DNA from: a virus
Direction: 5' to 3' (one strand)
IMG/VR virus record: IMGVR_UViG_3300002144_000620
Location: 62,001 to 126,000 of that record
Length of the DNA: 64,000 bases
The notes under the pieces: model-generated
The model's database searches: none
What the model was told of the DNA's origin: nothing
What the model saw: the letters and a program-made list of their open reading frames with translations, nothing else
Shown: piece by piece, positions 26,001 through 33,891 of the stretch
How the letters are laid out: each line of letters opens with the position of its first letter
How positions within the stretch are numbered: position 1 is the stretch's first letter
Made by a program: the position numbers and the translations under genes

Positions 26001-27877
26001 TGATTAAACCATACAACCCAATAATAACAGATCCGTTAGGTATTGATGGTTTAATTAATAAGTATGTGTATTCAAAAGATTTAGAGGGTTACGTTAACAA
26101 CCCTTTAATCAGTACTAAAGAAATAGTCACCGAATTAACTAGGTACTTTTTTAGTAGATTAAATATAGAATTAAATTTAGGTAATTTGAAATTATTAGTA
26201 TCATATCTTAGGAGTTATTTAATGAAAACACTGGTTGATAATGGTATGATTACAGAAGATACACCTAATTACGGTTTTCATAGAAATAGGAATCTCGCTA
26301 GCGATAGAGGTTACGAGGGTGATAGGGATACTATTTTAGACGGTAAATCAGGAATATATGGTACTACATCTATAATAGCTGAAATAGTAAATGGTGTATA
26401 CACACCAACAGGTTATGAACCTACATACACCATAAATAAATTTGAGGATTTAAATATGGGTGATAATTTCGATACCTGGATAAAAGGTTTCAATAAAGAT
26501 ACTGTAGATAAAACCCTAAAATTAATTGACTCTTCGATAGAGCATTTCGATAAATTAAATTTAGACGCTGTTAATGAGATAACTGGTTCAAATACACCAA
26601 CAACAAATAACAATAATGATTCATTTGAGCCAGGTGACGTAGACCAAAAAGGTGGTACATATTATAGGATTAAGTCGTTATATGATAAAAACGTATCTTT
26701 TAAAAATATTGATCTAACAAAAACACACTTATTAAAAGGGTCTAGTGAAGAGTTAGGTAGTGTTGATGTTAATGAGATATTAAACACACCTTTATTCTAC
26801 AACTTTAACGTACAAGAATCCGATTTCTGTGAAGATTCAGATACATTTACCGAAGACAAAGTTGATGGTAGGTTAAAAGATCTATATGATTACGCTAGTA
26901 TATTAGATAGAGGTAATAACGATTACGGTACTAAAGTAATTGTTGATATAGCTAGTTTAGGTCAAATGATTGGTGAAGATATCAATAAATTGGTAGATGT
27001 CGATAAGTATACGTCTAAATCTATGTGGACTGTATTATCTAAATTAGCCTCAGATCACGAATTCCTACTACATCCATTAACATCGTATATAAATCTAAAC
27101 GGTACCACTAAAAATGATCAATCACCATACGAACTAGCGCACGACATGTTTGGTGTATTTAAAGATTTAGTGATGTGGGACTCGAACCCAGCGTTTATAT
27201 TTCAACTAGGTTCCCTAACATCTGATATAGACAGAAAAGGCGCTAAAAAGAAAGGTTTTAACCAGTCTTTTGACCCTAGCAGTACATTCTGTTTAGATGT
27301 CGCTACTAATCAGTTAGGTATTGATGGTGAAGGTCGATTATTAGATGAAAACGTACCAGCTGATATTAAAAACTCAAAAGTAACATCTTTTGTTGTTGAC
27401 TTTGCTAACCCAAACCAAAATATGTTTCAAAACATACAGATATCAACAGATGAGTTTGTGAATACCGAAGAGAGTATTAAAACAGCCGTTAGTTTAACTG
27501 ATAGTAGTCAACGTGCGGTACTCTCTACAGGTAAATTATTTAGTGCTATGGAAAGTAGATCTTACTCATGTACCGTAACCAGTCTAGGCAACGCAACTAT
27601 ACAACCATTATCTTATTTTTATCTAAGAAACGTACCGTTATTTTATGGTACTTATTGGATTACAAATGTTAGTCATAAAATAACGGCAAACAATATGGTA
27701 ACCACATTTAAAGGTGTTAGACAACCTATTGCTAGAAAACCAACAGCTAACGGAACAGTTATAAAAAATTTAATACGAACTGCTCTAGCACAAGCGGCAG
27801 AAAGTGGTTTTCTTGATAGAGAAGATCTAACACCAGCTAGAACTCAGGGTGAAATATATTCAGATAGAGGAAATTAA
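23033..27877 (+). CDS. Very large structural protein, baseplate hub-like C-terminus
   Basis: 1,614 residues, start coupled to the previous stop (TAATG). Most of the length is Asn/Tyr/Ser-rich and unrecognised. The C-terminal ~200 residues contain VVDFANPNQNMFQNIQIS, a helix with TGKLFSAMESRSYSCTVTSLGN, and ATIQPLSYFYLRNVPLFYGTYWITNVSHKI, a pattern reminiscent of hub proteins whose last domain forms a beta-barrel that receives the spike (gp27/gpD-like end: result, interface, then 'V.H.I' strand). The next gene encodes a cell-wall hydrolase, as gp5 follows hub genes in T4-like tails. Hub assignment is inference of moderate strength. Confidence 0.55.
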   Translation: MSTNLQAYLTQRYLNLSHNNIGDLMETSYTENESGILQNTFNDNRDGFNSESLTKEIHGVDFWDAVNGDVGTPINHAIFAQNIIDEVSSGNFDKSANLLISSIRSESNSNYIFYEELLSLFRKTQGLVEVPISLVLQIGAKYDAYYYGSKDESINFSKINGLFGVNNLDIFDNDDVSFRHYGSYGYNQKNLSVATIPFLRPITPKSIEDKMVFGFENYTTTNTVKNYRESFYNFETKRNESISNNISSHIPVSGYGVLNNYLNAMSKLYFGIGLDGGDVNETANDNSVPYHIIGNYNGRLKTIKTYNDQNINFMASYNSYNPNIKHDLSNIVDDFNTLSSSITFDDDFIFTNKYSVKKIEFFLILSKIKVNFLGGHITSSGVYNSIINLCGVNNLGAKELDSFDLPDFVALLLYSMYPPDGAEPDEGLNRLNKNTKVLSKYYVDPNSFIGISTETPSINNDGFSLQKEIIRLNGEYTNLPNIVSELLIDIWSKEFKTDSSQKLSKLDKKGTFMLYPSSGGGIEINNLLTNSNKVTDDRSLYQNSPQINYKYSKTNIVSTEITPNDLSTSTYLNSLKYDDNNFTNYSRVVLNDILLNKDISDFYSKYENAYNLITTLTTVDKTIDKFSGTKTIPVNITENDTALLYKFNPVYFKPQSYLTDTKSINYFDRYDDVHIIANTTNPDGVHKLKFDNRTLILNTSRLFWFDTPKEDIITVPEYITYNTKKSNGGYQYNLNVDVFEFTHYIYDVNIYPNVFKDDIKKGFINHHGRELIYNEFTPGKSLYVENGLEDPKEDYTDYVQRYDNTVKPLIDIFDVDKLEDFRSLYKQFSGASTGSYFSDTFNTFNFKNLIKHLNIVGYKDLPNNLSIDGRNFSKDEIATLLNGYTGHFIEFASITGLNRLINTALTIGQQNKATLVIDEFLNDKITVNNYSIAGPLDVQNTRNNPTGIKINTFPFNPIIAYASQNKSYEDIVGPVGDILLFRTILFGDQMIKPYNPIITDPLGIDGLINKYVYSKDLEGYVNNPLISTKEIVTELTRYFFSRLNIELNLGNLKLLVSYLRSYLMKTLVDNGMITEDTPNYGFHRNRNLASDRGYEGDRDTILDGKSGIYGTTSIIAEIVNGVYTPTGYEPTYTINKFEDLNMGDNFDTWIKGFNKDTVDKTLKLIDSSIEHFDKLNLDAVNEITGSNTPTTNNNNDSFEPGDVDQKGGTYYRIKSLYDKNVSFKNIDLTKTHLLKGSSEELGSVDVNEILNTPLFYNFNVQESDFCEDSDTFTEDKVDGRLKDLYDYASILDRGNNDYGTKVIVDIASLGQMIGEDINKLVDVDKYTSKSMWTVLSKLASDHEFLLHPLTSYINLNGTTKNDQSPYELAHDMFGVFKDLVMWDSNPAFIFQLGSLTSDIDRKGAKKKGFNQSFDPSSTFCLDVATNQLGIDGEGRLLDENVPADIKNSKVTSFVVDFANPNQNMFQNIQISTDEFVNTEESIKTAVSLTDSSQRAVLSTGKLFSAMESRSYSCTVTSLGNATIQPLSYFYLRNVPLFYGTYWITNVSHKITANNMVTTFKGVRQPIARKPTANGTVIKNLIRTALAQAAESGFLDREDLTPARTQGEIYSDRGN

Positions 27878-27913
27878 TAAATTAATTAAAATAAGTAAAA
27901 TAAGTAAAACAAA

Positions 27914-30412
27914 ATGGCAAATAAAGACCCGTTAGGTACCATATACCAAGGTGTTGACATTAATCAACACCCAGAATCAGAGGGTAAATTCGTTTCATAT
28001 GGTGGTAGTTGGATAGCAGTATCATACATCAACATGATGATTGATAATGACGACACTGACACCATGAAAATTAAAACATTAATATCATACTTACATAATA
28101 ACGCATGTGAGTTAGGTCAAATTAGTGGTTGGAACCTAAAAGAATCTATGGTATATTTTATCGATGTGATAACAATGGATTTATATAAGAAATTGGGTTA
28201 CGACTCTTTAGAAACTTTATCATTAAGTGAAATAATAGATACCTATTATAGAGCTGGTTGTGTAGCTGAAACAATGTTACTTAAAGCAATAGATTTAGGT
28301 GACAACCCTAGTGAACTACTTACTTATTTGTCAATAACAGAAGAAGAATTTTATAAACCAAAAACAACTACGTTTACTGATGCGAGTGGTACTAAATTAC
28401 CTGGACAAGACTCAACAACACCTAAAATAACATTTACCGATGATATAAACGCTACTTTCGAGTTGTACAAAACAACATCAACTAAAACTAATATGTGGGT
28501 TAGTGACAAAACGCCTAATAACCAACTTTCTGGTCAAGGTGTAACAACATACGGTTTAACAAATTTATGGTTTAAACCTACTGTTGGCAACAGTAGGTTT
28601 ATTGATAACCCGAGTTTACTAAATAGTACTGGCGCAATAAATTGGGCTATAGAAGAAGATAAATACGAAGCAATAACTGAAAGTCAGTATAATACTGAAG
28701 AACTTAAACCACGTAAAAATAACGGAAGTATACTTAATGATAAAATCAACGAAGATTATACTACAATTAAATCTTTTATCACTAGTGATAGAAAGTTTAT
28801 ATACGTTCGATGGATAACTCTTTATAATAACACAACACTGACTCAAGCGAATGCGCCAAATATAAAAGTAGCACCAAATTGGTTTAAAATACCAACAGAA
28901 GAGGTTATTAAAACCCGCTATGCAGCTACTTATGTTGAGGGTGAGTATGATGACTATATAAACTATGGTATTGCTACACCAGGAACAACAATAGGTCACC
29001 CTAAAGGCGCACAATTTGATTGGAAAAAAGCTAACAGTACTATTAGGAAACCATACACGTACCCAGCCGAACCATCAGGTACAACTAAAGACGACCACTA
29101 CATAGTATCATATGGTGGTATTGGTAAAACTAAAAAACACGCATTTTATAAAATTATAAAAACTAGTGAAGCTACCCCTAGTGATGCTTTAAAAATTAAT
29201 AACCACAGTTTTATCAGTGGATACGGTTACGGTAAAGATACTGGTGATCCTGATAAGGATATACTTCACGATTTTACGGTTAGAAATTCAACAACTGGTC
29301 AAACTAGTGGTGTTGATATTTTACTACAATCTACATCAAACGCTGGGTCCGTTATAGATGGATGGGTCTCACCATTACCTGGCGTACCGACATCAGTAAG
29401 CAAATTTGGTTTAAGAAATGGTAAAGAGCATGAAGGTATAGACTTACGAGCCGTACAAGGCACCGAAGTATACAGCTCTTATGACGGTATTATTGTAGCC
29501 GCTGGACTATTAAATTCAAATGGTTACGGTAATGTGGTTGTAATACAACACCAGGATGTTAATTTAACAACAATATACGGACATTTAAGTGAATTTAATT
29601 TCACTGAAAGTGGTACACAAATAAGCAAACCTGTTAAAGCTGGTGAGCTAATAGGTAAAAGTGGTGGTACTAAGGGTACTCCTGGTGCTGGTAACAGTAA
29701 GGACCCCCATTTACATTATGAGATAAGAAAAGGTTTAGCCACCAATTACTCATCATCTTTTAGTTTAACGTCTACTGATCCAGAACCATATATTATAGGG
29801 GATAACACAACAACAAACAGTAATGTAGCAACACCTGGGTCAATCCAAACTGGTAATACCGCTGATTTTTGGTCGCTATTAGCTATATGCGCACTTGAAG
29901 ATGGTTATCCACAAGGCAGAGCTGATGTCGCACAATCAATATACAATAGAGTTGGTTCACCAATGTATCAACCCACAATTGCCGAAGTAATCAAATATAA
30001 AGCAGGTTACCAACCAGCATTCGCTAATGCAAAAGGTGATATTTCACAAAATTTTGCTAATATTAAAGATAAAACTACCGCTATAAAAGCGTTAGCTGAT
30101 AAACAATACAAAAAATCTTCAGACCCAACAGCTGCCGCAACTAAGGCACTTAAAGAAACATGGGAAGCGCTTAAAGACCCTAATAACCAAAATAACGCTA
30201 AACAATTAATTCAAGGTAGAACCGATTTCAAGGCAGAACGTGAAGGTAGTGTTACCTCTAGAAATGCTAATTTAAAATCAGATGGACGAGGTATCTTTGT
30301 TCAGAGAAAACAAAAGGACAACGTATATGGGTGGTCATATAATTATATAACAAATACAACTTATGGACCACCAGCACAAACATTTTGGGATTTAGGTAGT
30401 AATAGTTTTTAA
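27914..30412 (+). CDS. Tail-associated cell-wall hydrolase: M23 endopeptidase plus SleB-like domain
   Basis: 832 residues. An M23 metallopeptidase domain lies at about 479-612, with zinc ligands H506 and D510 (EHEGIDL) and the HLH motif H599/H601 (PHLHYEIR); such enzymes cut peptidoglycan cross-bridges. Following at about 650-720 is a SleB/hydrolase-2-like segment (AICALEDG, GRADVAQSIYNRV, TIAEVIKY, then QPAF), a family of wall-lytic glycosidases. The N-terminal ~450 residues are unrecognised and may be the structural anchor. There is no signal peptide. Position after hub genes suggests a gp5-like spike lysin acting at injection rather than an endolysin; no holin lies nearby. Both catalytic domains look intact. 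Confidence 0.8.
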   Translation: MANKDPLGTIYQGVDINQHPESEGKFVSYGGSWIAVSYINMMIDNDDTDTMKIKTLISYLHNNACELGQISGWNLKESMVYFIDVITMDLYKKLGYDSLETLSLSEIIDTYYRAGCVAETMLLKAIDLGDNPSELLTYLSITEEEFYKPKTTTFTDASGTKLPGQDSTTPKITFTDDINATFELYKTTSTKTNMWVSDKTPNNQLSGQGVTTYGLTNLWFKPTVGNSRFIDNPSLLNSTGAINWAIEEDKYEAITESQYNTEELKPRKNNGSILNDKINEDYTTIKSFITSDRKFIYVRWITLYNNTTLTQANAPNIKVAPNWFKIPTEEVIKTRYAATYVEGEYDDYINYGIATPGTTIGHPKGAQFDWKKANSTIRKPYTYPAEPSGTTKDDHYIVSYGGIGKTKKHAFYKIIKTSEATPSDALKINNHSFISGYGYGKDTGDPDKDILHDFTVRNSTTGQTSGVDILLQSTSNAGSVIDGWVSPLPGVPTSVSKFGLRNGKEHEGIDLRAVQGTEVYSSYDGIIVAAGLLNSNGYGNVVVIQHQDVNLTTIYGHLSEFNFTESGTQISKPVKAGELIGKSGGTKGTPGAGNSKDPHLHYEIRKGLATNYSSSFSLTSTDPEPYIIGDNTTTNSNVATPGSIQTGNTADFWSLLAICALEDGYPQGRADVAQSIYNRVGSPMYQPTIAEVIKYKAGYQPAFANAKGDISQNFANIKDKTTAIKALADKQYKKSSDPTAAATKALKETWEALKDPNNQNNAKQLIQGRTDFKAEREGSVTSRNANLKSDGRGIFVQRKQKDNVYGWSYNYITNTTYGPPAQTFWDLGSNSF

Positions 30413-30450
30413 TATTAAGTTACTATACAACACTTTAATAAAATTCGTTA

Positions 30451-30458
30451 TATTTATA
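30451..30458 (+). promoter_or_regulatory. TATTTATA motif, candidate late promoter
   Basis: It lies in the 59-bp gap after the lysin gene, 13 nt before the ATG at 30472, with the same TTATATTTATA context as at 62703. Confidence 0.55.
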
Positions 30459-30471
30459 AGAAATAACAATT

Positions 30472-30693
30472 ATGAATAATATTGGAAATAAATTAGATAA
30501 TTTTCTGGGTAATCAAAATAACCCACAGATAGGTGAAGAGGTTTGTGATTTAAATGGTGTTTGCTATATTAAAACTAAAGATGGTTTAATAGAAAAAACA
30601 TTAATTGAAAAAAAATTAGTACTAGAAGATGGTAGGGAATTACTAAGAGAAGAAAGACCAATAAGCAACTCAAGTAAAAGATTTTTAAGATGA
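30472..30693 (+). CDS. Small hypothetical protein
   Basis: 73 residues, family not recognised. It has a polar N-terminus, a short segment EEVCDLNGVCYIKTKDGLIEK with two cysteines six residues apart, and a charged, Arg-rich end. It begins 13 nt after a TATTTATA motif. Its stop overlaps the next start (ATGA at 30690), the classic arrangement for coupled translation. That coupling, the clean gap and the A/T-rich leader support real coding despite the small size. A minor virion or assembly role is possible by position only. Confidence 0.65.
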   Translation: MNNIGNKLDNFLGNQNNPQIGEEVCDLNGVCYIKTKDGLIEKTLIEKKLVLEDGRELLREERPISNSSKRFLR

Positions 30694-31400
30694 ATAAAAA
30701 ATTAGACACTATATTATCTGAAGAGATATCGAGATTTAACGATATACTATCTTACACCTTAACCGAAGGTCATCACTATAAATTTTATGAAGCTGAAGAG
30801 GAAGTTGGTACTGAAGATGTTATTGATGAACCAGGTGAAATACCTGTTGATGATACTGAAGAGGTTATTGACGACACCGATTTAGAAACTGGTGATGAGG
30901 TTTCTGACGAAACTAGTATTGATACAACAGAAATGGAACCTGAAGTAGAACCTGAAGGTGATATAGAAGTTGATGTAACGGATTTAGTTAATTCAACAAA
31001 AGAAATGAACACTAAAGCTGACGATATTGTACAAAAGATTCTTGGAACAACAACAAAAATAGAGGATATGATTAATAAAGTTGATGGTGTTGAAAAAAGT
31101 TTACAAAAGATGGACTCTTTGGTACAACAAATGCAAAGCCTAACTAAACAAGTTGAGTTAATGAGACCACCAACTGAGGGGGAAAGAAGAAAAGCTTTGG
31201 CGAAAGATTCTTACCCATTCAACGTAACACAAGACGATTACGCTGAAGGTACTGGACCAAAAACACAAACTGACTTAGAAGGTAGACCAGATAAATTATC
31301 TATGATGGATAATTTAGTAAACGATTACAATGAGACTGATATTAAACACAGTTTTTATAATGTCGAAGATAAAGAAGAGAAAAAAATAAGTAACTACTAA
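30690..31400 (+). CDS. Acidic coiled-coil protein, unknown
   Basis: 236 residues. After a helical N-terminus (KLDTILSEEISRFNDILSYT) comes a strongly acidic stretch at about 32-95, rich in Glu, Asp, Thr and Val. Then a predicted coiled coil, about 105-160, with heptad-like spacing (IVQKILGTTTKIEDMINKV, then LQKMDSLVQQMQSL), and a polar tail. No enzyme motif is visible. Acidic, helical small proteins in virion clusters can be scaffolds or assembly factors, but I cannot assign one. Its ATG overlaps the previous stop, and the next gene starts 1 bp after its TAA, making a three-gene unit that ends at a terminator. Confidence 0.7.
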   Translation: MNKKLDTILSEEISRFNDILSYTLTEGHHYKFYEAEEEVGTEDVIDEPGEIPVDDTEEVIDDTDLETGDEVSDETSIDTTEMEPEVEPEGDIEVDVTDLVNSTKEMNTKADDIVQKILGTTTKIEDMINKVDGVEKSLQKMDSLVQQMQSLTKQVELMRPPTEGERRKALAKDSYPFNVTQDDYAEGTGPKTQTDLEGRPDKLSMMDNLVNDYNETDIKHSFYNVEDKEEKKISNY

Positions 31401-31401
31401 T

Positions 31402-31707
31402 ATGAGAAACCCAGGATTACAACAAGAGATCGTAACAACATATATAACGGTTGGTGATGGTGCGTTAGTACCAGTCGATACAAACGATTATACAATTAAT
31501 TACTATTCAATACTAACATGTGGTAATACATCTGATACTATTACAGTAACATTAAACGGTGTACCAAATGTTGTGTTATCTATGATTGGTTTAGTTGAAA
31601 TGTCTATACAGTCTATAGAAGTAACATCAGTACAAAACACTAGTGGTGCTGGTGTAACTAAAGGTTTGATTGTTTACGGTTTAAAAGCGTATAAAACAAT
31701 GTGGTAA
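31402..31707 (+). CDS. Small beta-rich hypothetical protein
   Basis: 101 residues, unrecognised. The sequence alternates polar and hydrophobic residues (TYITVGDGALVPV, YYSILTCGNTSDTITVTLNGVPNVVL, KGLIVYGLKAYKTMW), suggesting a compact beta-sandwich such as a head- or tail-decorating or fibre-associated protein. There is no signal peptide or charge cluster. It starts 1 bp after the acidic protein gene and is followed by a strong terminator, ending the structural block before the replication island. Role inferred only loosely. Confidence 0.65.
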   Translation: MRNPGLQQEIVTTYITVGDGALVPVDTNDYTINYYSILTCGNTSDTITVTLNGVPNVVLSMIGLVEMSIQSIEVTSVQNTSGAGVTKGLIVYGLKAYKTMW

Positions 31708-31731
31708 ACACAGATTAAAATTAATATTACG

Positions 31732-31759
31732 AGACCTCTATTTATAGGGGTCTTTTTTA
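31732..31759 (+). terminator. Terminator closing the left structural block
   Basis: AGACCTCTA (31732-31740) pairs with TAGGGGTCT (31745-31753) with one wobble, loop TTTA, then a T-run to 31758. Confidence 0.9.
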
Positions 31760-31784
31760 TTTATTGAAGTTTTTTAACTACAAA

Positions 31785-31816
31785 CTTGTTTTTTAGCTAA
31801 TTTGTTCTTAGTTTTG
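31785..31816 (+). promoter_or_regulatory. Bacteroidota-type host promoter candidate for the SSB gene
   Basis: TAGTTTTG (31809-31816) matches the TAnnTTTG -7 element. CTTG at 31785-31788, 20 bp upstream, approximates the TTTG -33 element. The ATG is 26 nt downstream, and a terminator lies just upstream. Early or middle transcription by the host RNA polymerase is inferred. Confidence 0.55.
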
Positions 31817-31842
31817 TACCATAACATATAAAAATATAAATT

Positions 31843-32796
31843 ATGATTGATTACAAAAAAATTGATTGGGGCAAGGCCGCTACAGACACTCTGGCTGATT
31901 ACGAACAAGAAAAAGCGAAATCAGCTAACAATTCAACACAAAGAACTAGCGTTGATTTAACCAAGTACTTCAACATCATGTTGGACAAAAGTGAGAATCA
32001 AGGTGAGAAATCCATTAGGGTTCTTCCTAACCAAGACGACCCAACTAAATGGTACAAAATTGGTTACTTCCACAACATTAAAATTGGTTCAAAGTACACT
32101 AAACTTTACGATCCAGCACAAGACAATGAACATTCACCACTTAACGACACCTATAATTTTTATATGGGTACTGGTGATAAAGATGACAGACGAATGGCTA
32201 ATAACTACAAGTCTAGACAATTCTTTATTATTAGATGTATTGAGCGTGGTAAAGAGCATGAAGGTGTTAAATTCTGGAGATTCCCAGTTGTTCAAGATGG
32301 TTCAGGTATTATGGACAAAATCGCACCACTAGTTAAGAAGTATGGTGCATTCTGGAACCCTTTTGAGGGTTACGACCTAACAATCTCTATCATCAGAGAT
32401 AATAAAAACGGAGCACCAGGTGGTGGGTATTGTAAAGCGTCTTCTATTATTCCAGATAGAGAATCTAAATTATCTGATGATGAAACCCAAACAACCACAT
32501 GGTTAAGTGATGAAATGGTTTGGACCGATATCTTTAGAAAAAAATCTAATGATTACCTACTTATTGTTGCTTCTGGTGACGAACCAATGTGGGATGCTGA
32601 AGCAAAGAAATTTGTAACTAAAGTTGAGGATGGTATAACAAACTACCAAAGTAACGATACACCAACTGAGAAAGTTGTGTACGAAACCCCAACTAGCACT
32701 AGCACTAACACCAACGGAACAGACGTTGTTAATGAAACACCTACTGAGCCAACGAATAATGCACCTCAGTTACAAATTGATGATTTACCGTTCTAA
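31843..32796 (+). CDS. Single-stranded DNA-binding protein, gp32-like, with SSB-type DDLPF tip
   Basis: 317 residues with the layout of T4 gp32. The N-terminus includes DYEQEK; the core contains KSIRVLPNQDDPTKWYKIGYFHNI, SPLNDTYNFYMGTGDKDDRR and KFWRFPVVQDGSGIMDKI, the OB-fold region that coats single-stranded DNA in replication and recombination. The zinc-binding Cys/His cluster of T4 gp32 is not apparent: only two well-separated cysteines are seen in the core. After a Thr/Asn-rich linker the protein ends QLQIDDLPF, like the interaction tip of bacterial SSB. It is the first gene of the DNA-metabolism island, behind a host-type promoter, and is followed by a long hairpin terminator. Confidence 0.85.
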   Translation: MIDYKKIDWGKAATDTLADYEQEKAKSANNSTQRTSVDLTKYFNIMLDKSENQGEKSIRVLPNQDDPTKWYKIGYFHNIKIGSKYTKLYDPAQDNEHSPLNDTYNFYMGTGDKDDRRMANNYKSRQFFIIRCIERGKEHEGVKFWRFPVVQDGSGIMDKIAPLVKKYGAFWNPFEGYDLTISIIRDNKNGAPGGGYCKASSIIPDRESKLSDDETQTTTWLSDEMVWTDIFRKKSNDYLLIVASGDEPMWDAEAKKFVTKVEDGITNYQSNDTPTEKVVYETPTSTSTNTNGTDVVNETPTEPTNNAPQLQIDDLPF

Positions 32797-32809
32797 AAAC
32801 TAAAATCAT

Positions 32810-32868
32810 AATGCACGAACATTTGGGTTGGTATATAGGTATCAACTCATGTTCGTGCATTTTTTTTA
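32810..32868 (+). terminator. Long hairpin terminator between SSB and UvsX genes
   Basis: A perfect 13-bp stem (32810-32822 with 32849-32861) continues, after a 2-nt bulge, as a 10-bp wobble-containing inner stem (32825-32834 with 32839-32848) closed by an ATAG loop. A T-run follows to 32867. It is much longer than the other terminators here. Confidence 0.85.
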
Positions 32869-32889
32869 ACAACATAACAAATAAATAAA

Positions 32890-33891
32890 ATGGCAGTAAA
32901 GAAAAAAGAATTCTCATTCGATGACATGAGAAATAAATATAGTTCATCAACAACATACAAACCAGACGAATTCTTAAACTGCGGTAATGCGTTTTTAGAA
33001 ATGACTGGCGTACAAGGACCAGCAACTGGCCACATTAACATGTTCTTAGGTCACTCTGACACGGGTAAAACAACTGCGCTAATTTTAGCGGCTATTGCTG
33101 CACAAAAGAGAGGTGCCGTACCAGTATTCTTAGTCACTGAAAAGAAATGGGATTTCAGTCACGCTAAACTAATGGGTTTAGATTGTGAACAAGATCCATC
33201 AACAGGTGAATGGGTAGGTCGATTTTTTTATCGTGACGATTTCTTCTATATTGAACAAATTACAGACTATATCAATAAATTACTAGATGATCAAGCTAAA
33301 GGTGATATTCCATTTGATTTAGTATTCTTCTGGGATTCTGTTGGTTCAGTACCATGTAAAATGACTTTTGATGGTAAAGGTGGTAAACAACATACAGCTG
33401 GTGTATTAGCAGAAAAAATTGGTATGGGTATTAACCAAAGAATTAATAGCACCAGAAAAGACACGTCAGAGTATACAAATACTATGGTAGTAATTAACCA
33501 ACCTTGGGTTGAATTACCAGACAACCCGTTTGGACAACCTAGAATTAAAGCTAAAGGTGGTGACGCATTTTGGTTAAACTCAACAATGATATTCTTATTT
33601 GGTAATCAGAAAAACGCTGGTACTGGTAAAATAGATGCAACTAAAAATGGTCGTAAGGTTAAGTTTGCAACAAGAACCAAAATTAGTGTAATGAAAAACC
33701 ACGTAAACGGTTTAGGTTATGGTGATGGTAAGATAATAGCAACACCACATGGTTTCATATTAGACACTAAAGAAGCTATAGACCAATATAAAAAGGATTA
33801 TTCTGACTACTGGGTTGATACTTTAGGAGCTACGGATTTTGATTTAGATGAAGAAGAAACAAAATCTGGTGTAGACTATGAAGATCAATAA
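32890..33891 (+). CDS. uvsX: UvsX-like RecA-family recombinase
   Basis: 333 residues. Walker A is GHSDTGKT (54-61), Walker B is in DLVFFWDSVGS (about 142-152), and a conserved NQPW follows in VVINQPWVELP, with the loop region FGQPRIKAKGGDAFWLNS. This is the phage UvsX group of RecA/Rad51 ATPases, which form filaments on single-stranded DNA and drive strand exchange and recombination-dependent replication; gp32-like SSB next door is its partner. The C-terminus is acidic (DLDEEETKSG). The gene overlaps the next by 14 bp. No separate promoter is visible after the hairpin upstream, so it may rely on read-through. Confidence 0.9.
   Translation: MAVKKKEFSFDDMRNKYSSSTTYKPDEFLNCGNAFLEMTGVQGPATGHINMFLGHSDTGKTTALILAAIAAQKRGAVPVFLVTEKKWDFSHAKLMGLDCEQDPSTGEWVGRFFYRDDFFYIEQITDYINKLLDDQAKGDIPFDLVFFWDSVGSVPCKMTFDGKGGKQHTAGVLAEKIGMGINQRINSTRKDTSEYTNTMVVINQPWVELPDNPFGQPRIKAKGGDAFWLNSTMIFLFGNQKNAGTGKIDATKNGRKVKFATRTKISVMKNHVNGLGYGDGKIIATPHGFILDTKEAIDQYKKDYSDYWVDTLGATDFDLDEEETKSGVDYEDQ

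Noticed and set aside
27878-27913. Promoter before the tail lysin gene
   Set aside because: The 36-bp gap has a repeated AAAATAAGT word but no TATTTATA or TAnnTTTG; it looks like an ordinary A/T-rich translation leader.
31739-31746. TATTTATA match before the SSB gene
   Set aside because: It lies inside the stem-loop of a rho-independent terminator, so its sequence is explained by that structure; the SSB gene has a better host-type promoter downstream.
31991-32332. Second + strand frame inside the SSB gene (113 codons)
   Set aside because: It lies entirely within the gp32-like gene in another frame and shows no family features.
32741-33041. Minus-strand ORFs across the SSB-UvsX junction
   Set aside because: They run through the terminator hairpin and opposite the uvsX start; no protein-like features.
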